Shown: in pieces, positions 8,326 to 18,269 of the stretch
Numbering within the stretch: position 1 is the stretch's first letter
How the letters are laid out: each line of letters begins with the position of its first letter
DNA from: Spongiihabitans sp965206355
Lineage (GTDB): Bacteria > Pseudomonadota > Gammaproteobacteria > Arenicellales > Poriferihabitantaceae
Assembly (NCBI GenBank): GCA_965206355.1
Contig: OZ242212.1
Span: 558,001-622,000 of the forward strand
Length of the DNA stretch: 64,000 nucleotides
Direction: 5' to 3'
The notes under the pieces: generated by a model
The model's database searches: none
Told to the model about the DNA's origin: nothing
The model's input: only the letters and a program-made list of their open reading frames with translations
Program-made: the position numbers and the translations under genes

Positions 8326-10251
8326 TTACTGTGCCTTATGATAAATCTCGCTACCTTTAGAGAGAAACTCTTCCGATTTTTGTTGCATACCCGCTCTTGC
8401 ATATTCAGACAGCGCGACACTTTCCTGCGCACGCGCCTGCTCATCGCTCTGCCTATTCGCCGCCTGCTTGTCCGCATAGGCACGAACGTCCTGTGAGATT
8501 TTCATGGAGCAGAATTTTGGCCCGCACATGGAGCAGAAATGGGCTATCTTGCCGGATTCTTTAGGTAGCGTTTCATCGTGATATTGACGCGCCCGCTCCG
8601 GGTTCAGTGACAGATTGAACTGATCATGCCAGCGGAATTCAAAGCGCGCTTTCGACAGTGCATTATCGCGCACTTGCGCGCCCGGGTGTCCCTTTGCCAA
8701 ATCCGCTGCATGGGCAGCAATTTTGTAAGTAATCAGCCCTTCTTTAACGTCTTCTTTGTCGGGTAACCCCAGATGCTCTTTAGGAGTAACATAACAGAGC
8801 ATGGCACAACCGTACCAGCCAATCATCGCTGCCCCAATGCCGGACGTGATATGGTCATAACCGGGGGCAATATCGGTGGTCAATGGCCCTAAAGTATAAA
8901 ACGGCGCTTCACCACACTCAAACAGTTGCTTGTCCATATTTTCTTTTATCAGGTGCATCGGGATATGTCCCGGCCCCTCAATAATAGTCTGTACATCATG
9001 TTTCCAGGCAATTTGTGTCAGCTCGCCGAGCGTTTCTAGCTCACTAAATTGCGCCTCATCATTGGCATCGGCAATGGAGCCGGGGCGCAGACCATCACCG
9101 AGCGAAAAGGACACATCATACGCCTTCATAATTTCACAAATGTCCTCAAAATGCGTGTACAGGAAACTTTCCCGATGATGCGCCAGACACCATTTAGCCA
9201 TAATTGAACCACCACGAGACACTAGGCCGGTGGTACGTTTCGCCGTCATCGGCACATAACGCAGTAACACCCCAGCGTGAATCGTGAAATAATCAACGCC
9301 CTGTTCCGCTTGCTCAATCAAGGTATCTCGAAACACCTCCCAAGTCAGGTTCTCGGCAACACCATCGACTTTTTCCAACGCCTGATAAATCGGCACGGTA
9401 CCAATCGGCACTGGCGAATTACGTATAATCCATTCGCGGGTCTCGTGAATATGTTTACCCGTGGACAAATCCATCACCGTATCACCACCCCAACGTGTCG
9501 CCCATACCAGTTTTTCGACCTCTTCTTCAATTGATGAACCGAGTGCAGAATTGCCGATATTGGCATTCACTTTGACCAGAAAGTTACGCCCGATAATCAT
9601 CGGCTCGGCTTCGGGGTGGTTGATATTACAGGGGATAACAGCACGTCCCATTGACACTTCCTGACGCACAAATTCCGCCGTAATTTCATCCGGCAAGCTG
9701 GCACCGAAATTTTGCCCGGAATGTTGTGTATGCAAATCTTTATCCCCCATCGCCGCCCGTTTGGTGTTTTCCCGAAGGGCAATATATTCCATTTCCGGCG
9801 TGATAATGCCCTGCTTGGCATAGTGCATTTGTGAAATATTTTTACCCGATTTAGCACGTCGTGGCTTCGGTAACGCACTAAAACGCAGATGATCCAAGCC
9901 TTGCTCTGCCATACGTTGCTGGCTATACATCGAGCTCAAAGAATCCAGTTGTTCGCTATCATCACGCGCTTCAACCCAGCCCTGACGCAATGCTGGCAGG
10001 CCTTTACGCAAATCAATCTCAACATCAGGATCGGTATAGGGTCCGGAAGTGTCATAGACCCGAATCGGCGCATTCGTTTTACGCTCAGGATTGGCTTTAT
10101 CGCCACCGACCAGCGTGTCGGTCAAGGTAATTTCACGCATTCCCACTTGAATGCTTGGGTCGCTACCTTGCAAATAGACTTTTTTGGAATTCGGGAACGG
10201 CTGTTGACTGTATTTATCCAGGTCGCTGAGTAGTTTGATGGGGGCAGACAT
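8326..10251 (-). CDS. thiC: Phosphomethylpyrimidine synthase ThiC
   Basis: This radical SAM-like enzyme rearranges aminoimidazole ribotide to HMP phosphate. With the ATG at 10251 it has 641 residues, normal for bacterial ThiC. The start is preceded by GAGGA at suitable distance; the longer open frame from 10290 is not needed. Motifs are SALGSSIEEEVEKL, WGGDTVMDLSTG, NSPVPIGTVPIYQAL, SRGGSIMAKWC, EGPGHIPMH and the C-terminal cluster-binding cysteines CSMCGPKFC. It is the first gene of the thi operon and lies behind a TPP riboswitch. Confidence 0.96.
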   Translation of the reverse strand: MSAPIKLLSDLDKYSQQPFPNSKKVYLQGSDPSIQVGMREITLTDTLVGGDKANPERKTNAPIRVYDTSGPYTDPDVEIDLRKGLPALRQGWVEARDDSEQLDSLSSMYSQQRMAEQGLDHLRFSALPKPRRAKSGKNISQMHYAKQGIITPEMEYIALRENTKRAAMGDKDLHTQHSGQNFGASLPDEITAEFVRQEVSMGRAVIPCNINHPEAEPMIIGRNFLVKVNANIGNSALGSSIEEEVEKLVWATRWGGDTVMDLSTGKHIHETREWIIRNSPVPIGTVPIYQALEKVDGVAENLTWEVFRDTLIEQAEQGVDYFTIHAGVLLRYVPMTAKRTTGLVSRGGSIMAKWCLAHHRESFLYTHFEDICEIMKAYDVSFSLGDGLRPGSIADANDEAQFSELETLGELTQIAWKHDVQTIIEGPGHIPMHLIKENMDKQLFECGEAPFYTLGPLTTDIAPGYDHITSGIGAAMIGWYGCAMLCYVTPKEHLGLPDKEDVKEGLITYKIAAHAADLAKGHPGAQVRDNALSKARFEFRWHDQFNLSLNPERARQYHDETLPKESGKIAHFCSMCGPKFCSMKISQDVRAYADKQAANRQSDEQARAQESVALSEYARAGMQQKSEEFLSKGSEIYHKAQ

Positions 10252-10342
10252 GTGCAAATCCTCATTGTTTAAGTATCGGGATTGCCGCAAATGACCTAAT
10301 TGAAGATTGATAACCTGCTGATGAAATAGCAGGGTAAAAACT

Positions 10343-10429
10343 TGTTCCCTTCGCAGGTTTCACCCTGAGCAGGTTCAACGGATCCCGCAATCGCGGTCTC
10401 AGCTTAAGGCACTCCGACAAGACCCCGAG
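10343..10429 (-). promoter_or_regulatory. TPP riboswitch (THI element)
   Basis: On the minus strand the conserved THI-box pieces occur in order: GGGGT near the 5' end, GCTGAGA, TGAACCTG, then GGTGAAACCTGCGAAGGGA. These are the thiamine pyrophosphate aptamer helices. About 90 bp separate it from the thiC ATG, enough for an expression platform. Binding of TPP would be expected to repress the whole thiC-thiO-thiS-thiG-thiDE operon. Confidence 0.95.
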
Positions 10430-10671
10430 AGTATAGAGTCAAGCGACAGCAAAGACAATAGCTTGTCTGGCTTCAGTACATGTACAGACCGACAAAGCAC
10501 CTTCTTCAAGTGTCCGGATTCAGCAGAGATTTTTTGCTTCAGGCGGTCAGAATGCGTTGCGGTGAGGAGATTCGCGCATATAAATCTCATATACCCTGAA
10601 AAACCCGAGGGATAATTTCTGTCAACCCCCATTATGTTGTTATTTGGTTTATTTTGATGCCACGGTTGGGC
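10430..10671. other. Intergenic region between thi leader and anmK
   Basis: I see no gene in these 242 bp. They should hold the promoter of the thi operon (minus strand). A 77-codon open frame crosses this stretch and the riboswitch on the minus strand, but it has no family resemblance and is a by-product. No clear terminator for anmK was found. Confidence 0.5.
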
Positions 10672-11799
10672 TTATGGATGGCTGATAACACCGGCGATGG
10701 TCGGTTTTGAAGCACCAGTCACGCTGGGGAGTGTTGAGGGCAGTTGCTTGAGTGTTTGATAACCAATCCAAGCAAATGCCGCCGCTTCAACCCACTGCGG
10801 GTCAATGCCAAGAGCCGAAGTGGTGTCAATGGTTGTTGTTGTTTGTTGCTTGAGCATGGTGGCTAAAACCGGGTTTTTTGCACCACCACCACACAGATAC
10901 GCGCTGTCTGCCTTAGGCAGTAGCATATTCAGTTGATTAGCGATTATCCTCGCCGTCAGTGCGGTTAAGGTGGTCAGAATATCACTGTTTTCAGCCTGGT
11001 CGCGCCCCTCCCACAGACTCAATTTATCCCTTAGCCATTTCTCGTTAAAATATTCAAGTCCAGTGCTTTTCGGTGGTGGCAGTTCAAAATAGGCATCTTT
11101 TAACAGTATATCCAGCAAATCTAATTGAATTGTCCCGCTCTCTGCGATTGCACCATGCTTGTCATAGGCACAGTCAAAATGTGTGCGACACCAATAATCT
11201 ATCAATGTATTTCCGGGACCAATATCAAATCCGCTTATCGCCTTTTCGCTGTCGGCGGGTAAAAAAGTGATATTGGCAATGCCACCTATATTTATGATAC
11301 TGCGATTAGCGGTTTTGCTGGCAAACGCCACCTGATGAAATGCCGGTGCTAAAGGAGCACCTTGTCCGCCTGCCGCCAAATCGGCAGCTCGAAAATCGGT
11401 TACAACCGCGATTTTTGCAAGCCGTGCCAGTTCCGTAGCATTGCCGAGTTGCAGTGAGAAAGGGGGATCGCTATGCGGACTGTGATGAATTGTTTGCCCA
11501 TGACAAGCGATGACAGCTATTTTTTTCCTGTCAATGCTTTCTAGTAGTTTATAAACGACTTTGGCATAGTGCTGTGCCAGCTCAATATCCAGATTGTCGG
11601 ATTGCGTTGCCTCGGTGATTTTGTGCGCACTGATTTGTCTAATTCTGTCTTTGACATCCTCCGGGTAGTCGAAATTTGCGCTGCAATGTATTGTCAATTT
11701 TCCTTTATTAGTCATTTTCAGAACCACGCCATCAATACCATCTGCGCTGGTTCCTGACATTAAGCCAATGGCATAAACGGGGGATGTTTTTCTGGACAT
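10672..11799 (-). CDS. anmK: Anhydro-N-acetylmuramic acid kinase AnmK
   Basis: This 375-residue sugar kinase recycles cell-wall anhydroMurNAc to MurNAc-6-phosphate in the cytoplasm. Signatures are the N-terminal GLMSGTSADGIDGVVL, CHGQTIHHSP, FRAADLAAGGQGAPLAPAFH, NIGGIANITFLP, FDIGPGNTLIDYW and the C-terminal LCGGGAKNP. It lies downstream of and in the same direction as the M23 endopeptidase gene, with tyrS divergent beyond that, an order also known from Pseudomonas. The 156-bp gap to the upstream gene leaves room for its own promoter. Confidence 0.95.
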   Translation of the reverse strand: MSRKTSPVYAIGLMSGTSADGIDGVVLKMTNKGKLTIHCSANFDYPEDVKDRIRQISAHKITEATQSDNLDIELAQHYAKVVYKLLESIDRKKIAVIACHGQTIHHSPHSDPPFSLQLGNATELARLAKIAVVTDFRAADLAAGGQGAPLAPAFHQVAFASKTANRSIINIGGIANITFLPADSEKAISGFDIGPGNTLIDYWCRTHFDCAYDKHGAIAESGTIQLDLLDILLKDAYFELPPPKSTGLEYFNEKWLRDKLSLWEGRDQAENSDILTTLTALTARIIANQLNMLLPKADSAYLCGGGAKNPVLATMLKQQTTTTIDTTSALGIDPQWVEAAAFAWIGYQTLKQLPSTLPSVTGASKPTIAGVISHP

Positions 11800-11954
11800 C
11801 GGTGATGATTATCAATGGCTATGCCACTGCGGTATGTTATTTGTGATGAGTTATTTGTAAGATCAAGCCCAATAAATCGGGCGTGAACAATGAACAACAG
11901 GGATAATAACAGGTGATCAGCTAGGCTTAAACCAGTTTTTCTGACGCAATCGGG

Positions 11955-13499
11955 TTATTGATTTTCGCTTAGCCGGGTATTTTGTGCCAACGGAATTCGG
12001 TTCAAATATTCAAGCTCGGCAACCCAGATACCGGCAGTTTTCTGAAACTGTGATTTATACTTCTGCGAAATCGGTTCGGAGCGGGGCAGAGCTACCGTTA
12101 GCGGGTTTTTGTGGATGCCATTAATTCTGAATTCATAATGTAAATGGGGACCAGTCGCCAATCCAGTACTACCAACATAACCGATGACTTCACCTTGTTT
12201 TACGCGAACTCCTACACGAATACCCTTTGCATAACCGTGCAAATGCGCATATACGGTATCATATTTTCCGCCGTGTCGAATGATAATGGTTTTACCGTAA
12301 CCACCATTGCGTCTTGCCAACCTGACTGTTCCGTCTCCTGTTGTTAGCACTGGTGTCCCTCGTGGCGCACCATAATCCACGCCTTTATGCGCCCGCCAGA
12401 TTTTCTTGATGGGATGCAAGCGGTTTTTGCTGAAGCTGGAGGTAACATGACCGAATTTAAGCGGCGTCCTCAGAAAAGTGCCTTTGATGCCACCGCCATC
12501 CGGTGCATAGTAATTGATAAAACCCTGTTCATTTTGATGCCGAATCGCCCGTAGTACTTTGCCCGATAGCACCAGCTCCGCCGCAATAATCTCCCCATCT
12601 CCGACTTTTTTATTATCCAGATACAGCTCCTCATAAATTAGAGAGAATTGATCACCTTGCCGCAAATCCATAGTGAAATCAACCTGCCAGCCAAATAGGG
12701 TAATGAAGTTATACATGGTGTTCAGCGAAACGTTTGCTTGTTTAGCAGCACCAAGAAGATGTTGATGAATAGTGGCTTTAGCATTGTTAAGCCGAATTTC
12801 CGCTTCACGTTTCGTCACCTCAACAATAAATTTATCACCATCGACCCGAACATTAAGAGTATCGAAAACAGTGGGTTGATATTGCAACAGTGCCAACTCA
12901 CCCTGTTGATCCTTCTTGATTTTTATTTCCTGACCCGGTCGAATTTTTAATATCGACTTGACTTGTTGCAGTCGAATGAGGCGATAAGCGTCTCTGCTAT
13001 CAAGGCCATTGCGCTTGAATATTCGGGAAAGACTGTCGCCACGCTGCACTTTGGCGGTTAGCCACGGTTGCGATTGTAAATAGGCGGTTTGCTGAATGCT
13101 GCCTACCAGGTCGCTCGGGTTTATGCTACCCTGATTTGTGTGGGTCTGATTGGATTGATTCGGTGATTCGACGGTTAGTGACTGAAAAACGGGCTGCGCA
13201 CTTTTCGGTAAATTAAATTTTGGAGCAATTTCGCTGCCAGCGCTTTTATTTGCAGATGTCGGGTTTTTGGAGAGCGGACTTGTGGAAAGGATGTTGTCCG
13301 TAAGGTTGTCGGCGTTAATCTCGGTCAGGTTCGCGGTGGATGCTGACGGGGTGTTGGTCAAAATATAAAGCGCAAATAAGCCGACCGTGACCAACCCCAC
13401 CATAAATAGATGGCGCATTGTCGCCGACAACGGCTTGACATACGATTTCACATTCAATTTTTTAAGTGCGTGTTGTATTGCTCGCTTCACAGGTGCCAT
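11955..13499 (-). CDS. mepM: Murein DD-endopeptidase, M23 family (MepM-like)
   Basis: From the ATG at 13499 this is about 514 residues. A membrane segment at about residues 30-50 (HLFMVGLVTVGLFALYI) anchors it. A low-complexity periplasmic linker follows, then an OapA/LysM-like domain (QRGDSLSRIFKRNGLD). The C-terminal zinc peptidase domain carries the LytM motifs HKGVDYGAP, YAHLHG and GPHLHYEF with all metal ligands. Such enzymes cut peptide crosslinks in murein to allow wall growth. An upstream in-frame extension to 13562 has no support. Its neighbour anmK recycles wall fragments, which fits. Confidence 0.92.
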   Translation of the reverse strand: MAPVKRAIQHALKKLNVKSYVKPLSATMRHLFMVGLVTVGLFALYILTNTPSASTANLTEINADNLTDNILSTSPLSKNPTSANKSAGSEIAPKFNLPKSAQPVFQSLTVESPNQSNQTHTNQGSINPSDLVGSIQQTAYLQSQPWLTAKVQRGDSLSRIFKRNGLDSRDAYRLIRLQQVKSILKIRPGQEIKIKKDQQGELALLQYQPTVFDTLNVRVDGDKFIVEVTKREAEIRLNNAKATIHQHLLGAAKQANVSLNTMYNFITLFGWQVDFTMDLRQGDQFSLIYEELYLDNKKVGDGEIIAAELVLSGKVLRAIRHQNEQGFINYYAPDGGGIKGTFLRTPLKFGHVTSSFSKNRLHPIKKIWRAHKGVDYGAPRGTPVLTTGDGTVRLARRNGGYGKTIIIRHGGKYDTVYAHLHGYAKGIRVGVRVKQGEVIGYVGSTGLATGPHLHYEFRINGIHKNPLTVALPRSEPISQKYKSQFQKTAGIWVAELEYLNRIPLAQNTRLSENQ

Positions 13500-13836
13500 A
13501 TAATAGTCGGACAGAATATCGCCAGTTTTTAGTATTCGAGATTTTCGTGTTTGGCAAATCACTAGTTAATGAGCAGGTGGTTCACGGAGATAACCCGTAT
13601 ACGGCTACCCAGACAGTACGACAATGCACATCAGACACAACACAAACTCGCCACACCTCGCCGCGCACAATCGCGAAGTTAAAAACAATACGGTTGATGC
13701 CAAGTATGCTTGACCGTTACGCTGGTTTTATTGTCGGGCGCACTTTACCCGCAAAATCTCCGTAAGTCAATAAGGTTTTCATTCTAACTTTATGATTTAA
13801 TTATAAATGCTTTTATAGCAATACGCATCGAATAAC
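13500..13836. other. Divergent promoter region, mepM / tyrS
   Basis: These 337 bp separate two divergently transcribed genes and must hold both promoters. Open frames here match no family. The last 60 bp before tyrS are AT-rich. No RNA gene or repeat is visible. Confidence 0.5.
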
Positions 13837-15054
13837 ATGGTCGAAAAATCAAATCAATTTCAAGAAATTATCGCCGAATTGTCCCGTGGGGCAGATGAAA
13901 TTCTGCTTGAGCAGGAACTGATAGCAAAGCTCAAAACCGCCAGACCGCTCAGGGTAAAAACCGGATTTGATCCGACCGCACCCGATTTACATCTGGGACA
14001 CACGGTGCTTATCAATAAAATGCGACAATTTCAGGAATTGGGTCATCAGGTTATTTTCCTGATTGGTGACTTTACCGCGCTGATTGGTGATCCAAGCGGT
14101 AAAAATGCAACCCGCCCACCTCTCACCCGTAAACAAGTCATACGCAATGCTGAAACCTATAAAGAGCAGGTGTTTAAGATTTTGCATCCAGACAAAACCG
14201 AAATTCGCTTTAATTCCGAATGGATGGAGACACTCGGTGCCACTGGCATGGTAACCCTCGCTGCCCGACATACGGTGGCAAGAATGCTTGAACGGGATGA
14301 TTTCAAGAAACGCTTCAATAACAATCAATCCATTGCTATTCACGAATTTTTATATCCGTTGGCACAGGGCTACGATTCTGTGGCATTGGATGCGGATGTT
14401 GAACTTGGTGGTACCGACCAAAAATTTAATCTTTTAGTGGGGCGAGAATTACAAAAACAATATGGAAAATCCCAGCAGATTATTCTGACCATGCCCTTGC
14501 TGGAGGGATTGGACGGGGTTAAAAAAATGTCCAAAACATCAGGCAATTATATTGCCCTTGAAGACCGCCCCGAGCAAATGTTTGGGAAAATTATGTCGAT
14601 TTCCGATACCTTGATGTGGCGATATTTTGAGTTGCTGAGTTTCAAGTCGAATCAGGACATCGCTGACTTGCACAAAAGTGTCGACGATGGCATGAACCCG
14701 CGGGATGCAAAGTTTGCGTTGGCAGAGGAAATGATCACTCGATTTCATTCCAGAGTCGATGCCGCACGAGCCAGGCAACGTTTTATCGATCAATTCAGTA
14801 AGGGCGCGACACCTCAGGATATGCCTGCGTTTGAATTGTCGGTGCGGGAGAACGGGTTGCCCATCGCCAATCTGTTAAAGCAGGCGAATCTGGTGGAATC
14901 AACTTCGGAGGCATTGCGCATGATCAAACAGGGTGCGGTGCGGGTGGACGGAGAGAAAATCAGCGATCACGGATTGGTTTTCGAATCTGGTGCGGAGCAT
15001 GTTTACCAGGTCGGCAAAAGAAAGTTTGCTAAAGTCAGTCTTTCCAGTAGTTGA
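13837..15054 (+). CDS. tyrS: Tyrosyl-tRNA synthetase
   Basis: This class I synthetase charges tRNA-Tyr. The 405-residue protein has the HIGH-type motif HLGH in DPTAPDLHLGHTVL (about residues 43-56) and the KMSKS-type loop VKKMSKTSGNYIAL (about residue 230). A C-terminal S4 RNA-binding domain follows (ANLLKQANLVESTSEALRMI, then GAVRVDGEKI). The KMSKT loop places it with the TyrZ-like branch rather than the E. coli type, which has KFGKT. It is transcribed alone. A MITE lies 75 bp after its stop. Confidence 0.95.
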   Translation: MVEKSNQFQEIIAELSRGADEILLEQELIAKLKTARPLRVKTGFDPTAPDLHLGHTVLINKMRQFQELGHQVIFLIGDFTALIGDPSGKNATRPPLTRKQVIRNAETYKEQVFKILHPDKTEIRFNSEWMETLGATGMVTLAARHTVARMLERDDFKKRFNNNQSIAIHEFLYPLAQGYDSVALDADVELGGTDQKFNLLVGRELQKQYGKSQQIILTMPLLEGLDGVKKMSKTSGNYIALEDRPEQMFGKIMSISDTLMWRYFELLSFKSNQDIADLHKSVDDGMNPRDAKFALAEEMITRFHSRVDAARARQRFIDQFSKGATPQDMPAFELSVRENGLPIANLLKQANLVESTSEALRMIKQGAVRVDGEKISDHGLVFESGAEHVYQVGKRKFAKVSLSSS

Positions 15055-15128
15055 CTATCACATGATATTTCAGGGATAACTGCTCAAATTCCCGCATTCA
15101 AAAATATGAGAGATTCAACCAACATTCA

Positions 15129-15267
15129 GAGACCTTTGCACGGAAAATGATTTCGCTTTTAGGCCAGGCAAAAACGCACGGAATGAGGGAGTTTATGCTT
15201 ATAAATGACCGAGTGAGTACGTTTTTAACGTAGCATGGAGGTGAAATGGCTTTCGTGCAAAGGTCTC
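15129..15267 (+). mobile_element. 139-bp MITE, copy 2 (forward, oldest)
   Basis: It has the same length and ends as the other nine copies but more substitutions (GGAAAATGA, GCTTTTAGG, GAGTGAGTACG, AACGTAGCATGGAG). The flanks ATTCA and GATTA do not match. This is the only copy with no recognisable target duplication, consistent with an older insertion. It lies downstream of tyrS. Confidence 0.9.
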
Positions 15268-15402
15268 GATTAAAACAGTGTGTTAGATATTTTTCAGGGC
15301 TGAGTCTTTACATTTATACCATAGTTGTGTGATTATCCTCCCATCGCAAACGACACACTCAAATTGCATATCGCATTTGACTACTCAATGGAGGACAAGA
15401 GA

Positions 15403-17014
15403 ATGAAAATGATGCCATGGTCAATAACAGCCACCTCATACAATCATGACGCAATGTTAATGGCTGTTGCCAGCACTTTATCCCCCCCCCCCCCCCATTT
15501 TGGAAAGATATTTCTCAAAGTTACTAAGAAACAACATCTTCAATAGTCATGATGGCATTTTTTCTCTACAGTGCTGTAAGCCAGTAATAGGGTTTTTTAT
15601 ATTTCTAACTCTCACGGGTTGTGCAGGCATCGCCGATTTAAATAAGACTGATGCGTTTTCAACATCATATAACACAGGGAATTATAGTGAAGCGGTAGCA
15701 TCTATTGGTGGCGAGACTGGGCTGGATTACAAGGAAGAAAATCTGCTTTTAGCCTTGAATGTGGGATCGGCACAGTTTGCTGCTGGTCAATTTGAGAATA
15801 GCATGGTTTCTTTTGATCGCGCTGAGAGTCAATTATCCTGGAAGGCGGACAAGGTGGACTCGGTTGGAGAAGTGGGTCGTGCCATCGGCACTTTCCTGAC
15901 CACCGATTTAGCGGGTAAATATACCGGTAATATCTATGAAGGAACGCTCATCAATACCTACCAGGCTTTAAATGCAATCCATCTTGGCGATTTGGAACGG
16001 GCGCGTGTGGAATTTAATCGAGCCGATGTGCGACAGGATAACGCGGTACATCAGTTGGCGGCAAAGGTTGCGAAAATTAACAGTAAAGATACGAAGAATG
16101 GTAGTGCGAAAGACAACAAGAATGCGAAGACCGAACAACAGTATTCCAAAGAAATCGATTCGGACGTCAGCGAGGCCATAAAACCAGATACGGAGCTGGG
16201 AAAGCGATTGGCAGTGGTTCAATCATTCAAAAAATATAAGGGGTTGCGTAACCCGTTGACCGACTATTTGCACGGCATATTTCGCCTTGTTACTGGTGAC
16301 GCCAACAAGGCATCGAATTTATTGCGTAATGCGGCGATATTGACGGACAAAAACTCCTATATTATTGACGACTTAAAATTAGCGGAGGAAGAAGCGAGCC
16401 AAGCCAGCGGAGCTATTGATTCCAGAGTGTGGGTTATTTATGAAGATGGCATTGGTCCGAATTTGACAGAATTTCGCATAGACCTGCTGACCTTTTTGGT
16501 TTCCGACAGTTTGTTGTATGCAGAGGTTGCAATACCCGAATTTGTCCCTGGAAAGGCGACGAATGGTGCCCTAAAAATTACAGCATCTGGGAAGCAGATA
16601 GCGACGAAAACCGTACTTAATACCGATAGTTTGGTATCGACTGAATTCGCAACGACCTATAATCGTGTGGTCACCAAAGCAATTACTTCGGCGATAGTCA
16701 AAGCCATTCTCGCTAACGAAATTAACAAACAGACGGAAGATCAAGGAGGGCTCGGTCTAATAACGAAGGTCGCAACCACAGTTGCACAGGCCGCATCAAC
16801 GCAAGCCGATACTAGGATATGGCGGGCATTGCCACATACGGTCGGGGTTGCGAGTATGCCTTATCCGCAGGATGGTGTTATTATCGTCCAGGTTGGCGAC
16901 GGTCAAACGAAGGAAATCAACCTCAATGATCGCGGATATGCTGGGAAACACGTGATGATTACGGCGAAAGCAGTAACCGATGGGGTTCTGAGTTGGTCTG
17001 TTGTCAGCTTATGA
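15403..17014 (+). CDS. Lipoprotein of the lpo operon, frame split by a C15 tract (possibly phase-off)
   Basis: A well-placed ribosome site (GGAGGA, 7 bp spacing) precedes ATG 15403, which reads MKMMPWSITATSYNHDAMLM and then a proline run over 15 C at 15482-15496. In the present sequence this frame ends at 15546. The long frame continues from the tract in the next phase, with lipobox LTLTGC (Cys near 15623) and about 460 further residues. One C fewer, or two more, would join them. The only ATG of the long frame (15467) has no good ribosome site. The body has TPR-like repeats and resembles the COG3014 lipoprotein family found beside lpoB. Exact function is unknown. A tract miscount in assembly is the main alternative. 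Confidence 0.72.
15482..15496 (+). repeat. Poly-C tract (15 C)
   Basis: A run of 15 cytosines lies inside the coding leader, between ATG 15403 and the lipobox of the following long frame. Runs of this length are prone to slipped-strand changes. The two frames differ by one position across it. Confidence 0.95.
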
Positions 17015-17061
17015 TATTACGTTGTCTGGTCGTCGAATTAATATTATTGGAGATTTAACAT

Positions 17062-17523
17062 ATGCTCAGTACCCGTAAAAAAAATCTAACGCAAACACGG
17101 GTGGGGTTGCTGTTTTTATTGTTATACCTCCTGATTGGTGGCTGTGTCGCCGTTCCAGACACGGCGTCCCCCTTTCCCCCGGATGTGTATGTTGATAGCG
17201 CGATTCCAAAGTCACGCGTTTTTGGTTTCGTGGTCAATGAAGCCATTAGTGTGAGTGGACTGCTGGAGGTCGAAGCTTCTTTCCAAAATCAGCGAAAAGG
17301 TCAATATGATTTTGTCTATCGGTTTATCTGGCTTGATGCCAATAATCTGACAGTTAAAACCAGGCTTTCTAATTGGAAGTCAATCAAGGTACAGCCGCAA
17401 GGTTTTGCTACGTTACATGGTATTGCACCCAATGAGCATGTTGCCCGATACAGGTTGGAAATATATTCCCAAGACACGATTTTTAAAACCAATTCGGAAG
17501 TTAATTCCGAAAATAGTAAGTAA
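17062..17523 (+). CDS. YcfL-like lipoprotein (DUF1425)
   Basis: This 153-residue lipoprotein has signal LLFLLLYLLIGGC with the lipid-accepting Cys near residue 29. The mature part is a small beta-sandwich-like domain (VEASFQNQRKGQYDFVYRFIWLDANNL, given in two parts: VEASFQNQRK and YDFVYRFIWLD) as in YcfL. In E. coli ycfL lies directly before lpoB, as here. It is preceded by GGAG and follows the first operon gene by 47 bp. Its role is not known; the context suggests the cell envelope and peptidoglycan synthesis. Confidence 0.82.
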   Translation: MLSTRKKNLTQTRVGLLFLLLYLLIGGCVAVPDTASPFPPDVYVDSAIPKSRVFGFVVNEAISVSGLLEVEASFQNQRKGQYDFVYRFIWLDANNLTVKTRLSNWKSIKVQPQGFATLHGIAPNEHVARYRLEIYSQDTIFKTNSEVNSENSK

Positions 17524-17537
17524 ATGAGGAGTCATAA

Positions 17538-18197
17538 ATGAAACACGGCAAATATAGTCACATGTGTAGCATGGCCAAATACGGCATTTTTATTGGCACG
17601 GTGTTGTTAACCGCATGTGCAACACCAACGACCGTTGTGAATGTTCCGGGTAGTACCGACAGCGTTTCGCCTTATGCTAAACAGGGCGAGACGACATTAG
17701 GATTGGATTACCGCGATTTTCAATATGCATCAGGGAGCGCGGTTGAATCATTTTTGGCTAGTCCATTGTCAAGAAAACCGAACAGCAATGCGCCGTGGAT
17801 TATGGCACTGGGTCGCATTATAAATGACACCACATTGAATATTGATACCAGTCAACTGACCAAAAAAATTCGTATAGAGTTGCTGAACAGCGGCCGGGTA
17901 GTTGTTACCACCGCAGTCGCTGCTGGTGGGGCTGAGGAGAGTCTGGTAGCCGATGTCAGAAAACTTTCGGATTCAGAATTATTTAATCAAGACACAGTGG
18001 CAAAACAGGGTACAGTGATTGCGCCAGAGTTGAGTTTATCCGGTAAAATCATTCAGAGGACCACGACGGTGGGCAAGAAACAACGTGTTGACTACTACTT
18101 TCAATTGACGATGACCAATCTCGAAACCGGTCTGGCTTATTGGGAATTCGAAGAAGTTATTGCGAAACAGGGTGGCAACAAATCACATACCTGGTAA
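17538..18197 (+). CDS. lpoB: Penicillin-binding protein activator LpoB-like lipoprotein
   Basis: This 219-residue outer-membrane lipoprotein has signal FIGTVLLTAC. Its mature domain matches the LpoB fold: LGLDYRDFQYASGSAVESFL, WIMALGRIINDT, IRIELLNSGRV, ELSLSGKI and the end stretch LTMTNLETGLAYWEFEE. LpoB binds and stimulates the bifunctional murein synthase PBP1b from the outer membrane. An AGGAG site precedes the ATG by a few bases. It lies 14 bp after the YcfL-like gene in one operon. The proline-rich linker of E. coli LpoB is short or absent here. Confidence 0.86.
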   Translation: MKHGKYSHMCSMAKYGIFIGTVLLTACATPTTVVNVPGSTDSVSPYAKQGETTLGLDYRDFQYASGSAVESFLASPLSRKPNSNAPWIMALGRIINDTTLNIDTSQLTKKIRIELLNSGRVVVTTAVAAGGAEESLVADVRKLSDSELFNQDTVAKQGTVIAPELSLSGKIIQRTTTVGKKQRVDYYFQLTMTNLETGLAYWEFEEVIAKQGGNKSHTW

Positions 18198-18269
18198 TTT
18201 CTTGGGAGAGTTTATAAGGCGGCTGGTAAGGATACTGACACGATGGTGAAAATCAAGGCCTGTCAATAG

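Noticed and set aside
10399..10632. 77-codon minus-strand frame upstream of thiC
   Set aside because: It overlaps the TPP riboswitch and has no family resemblance or ribosome site.
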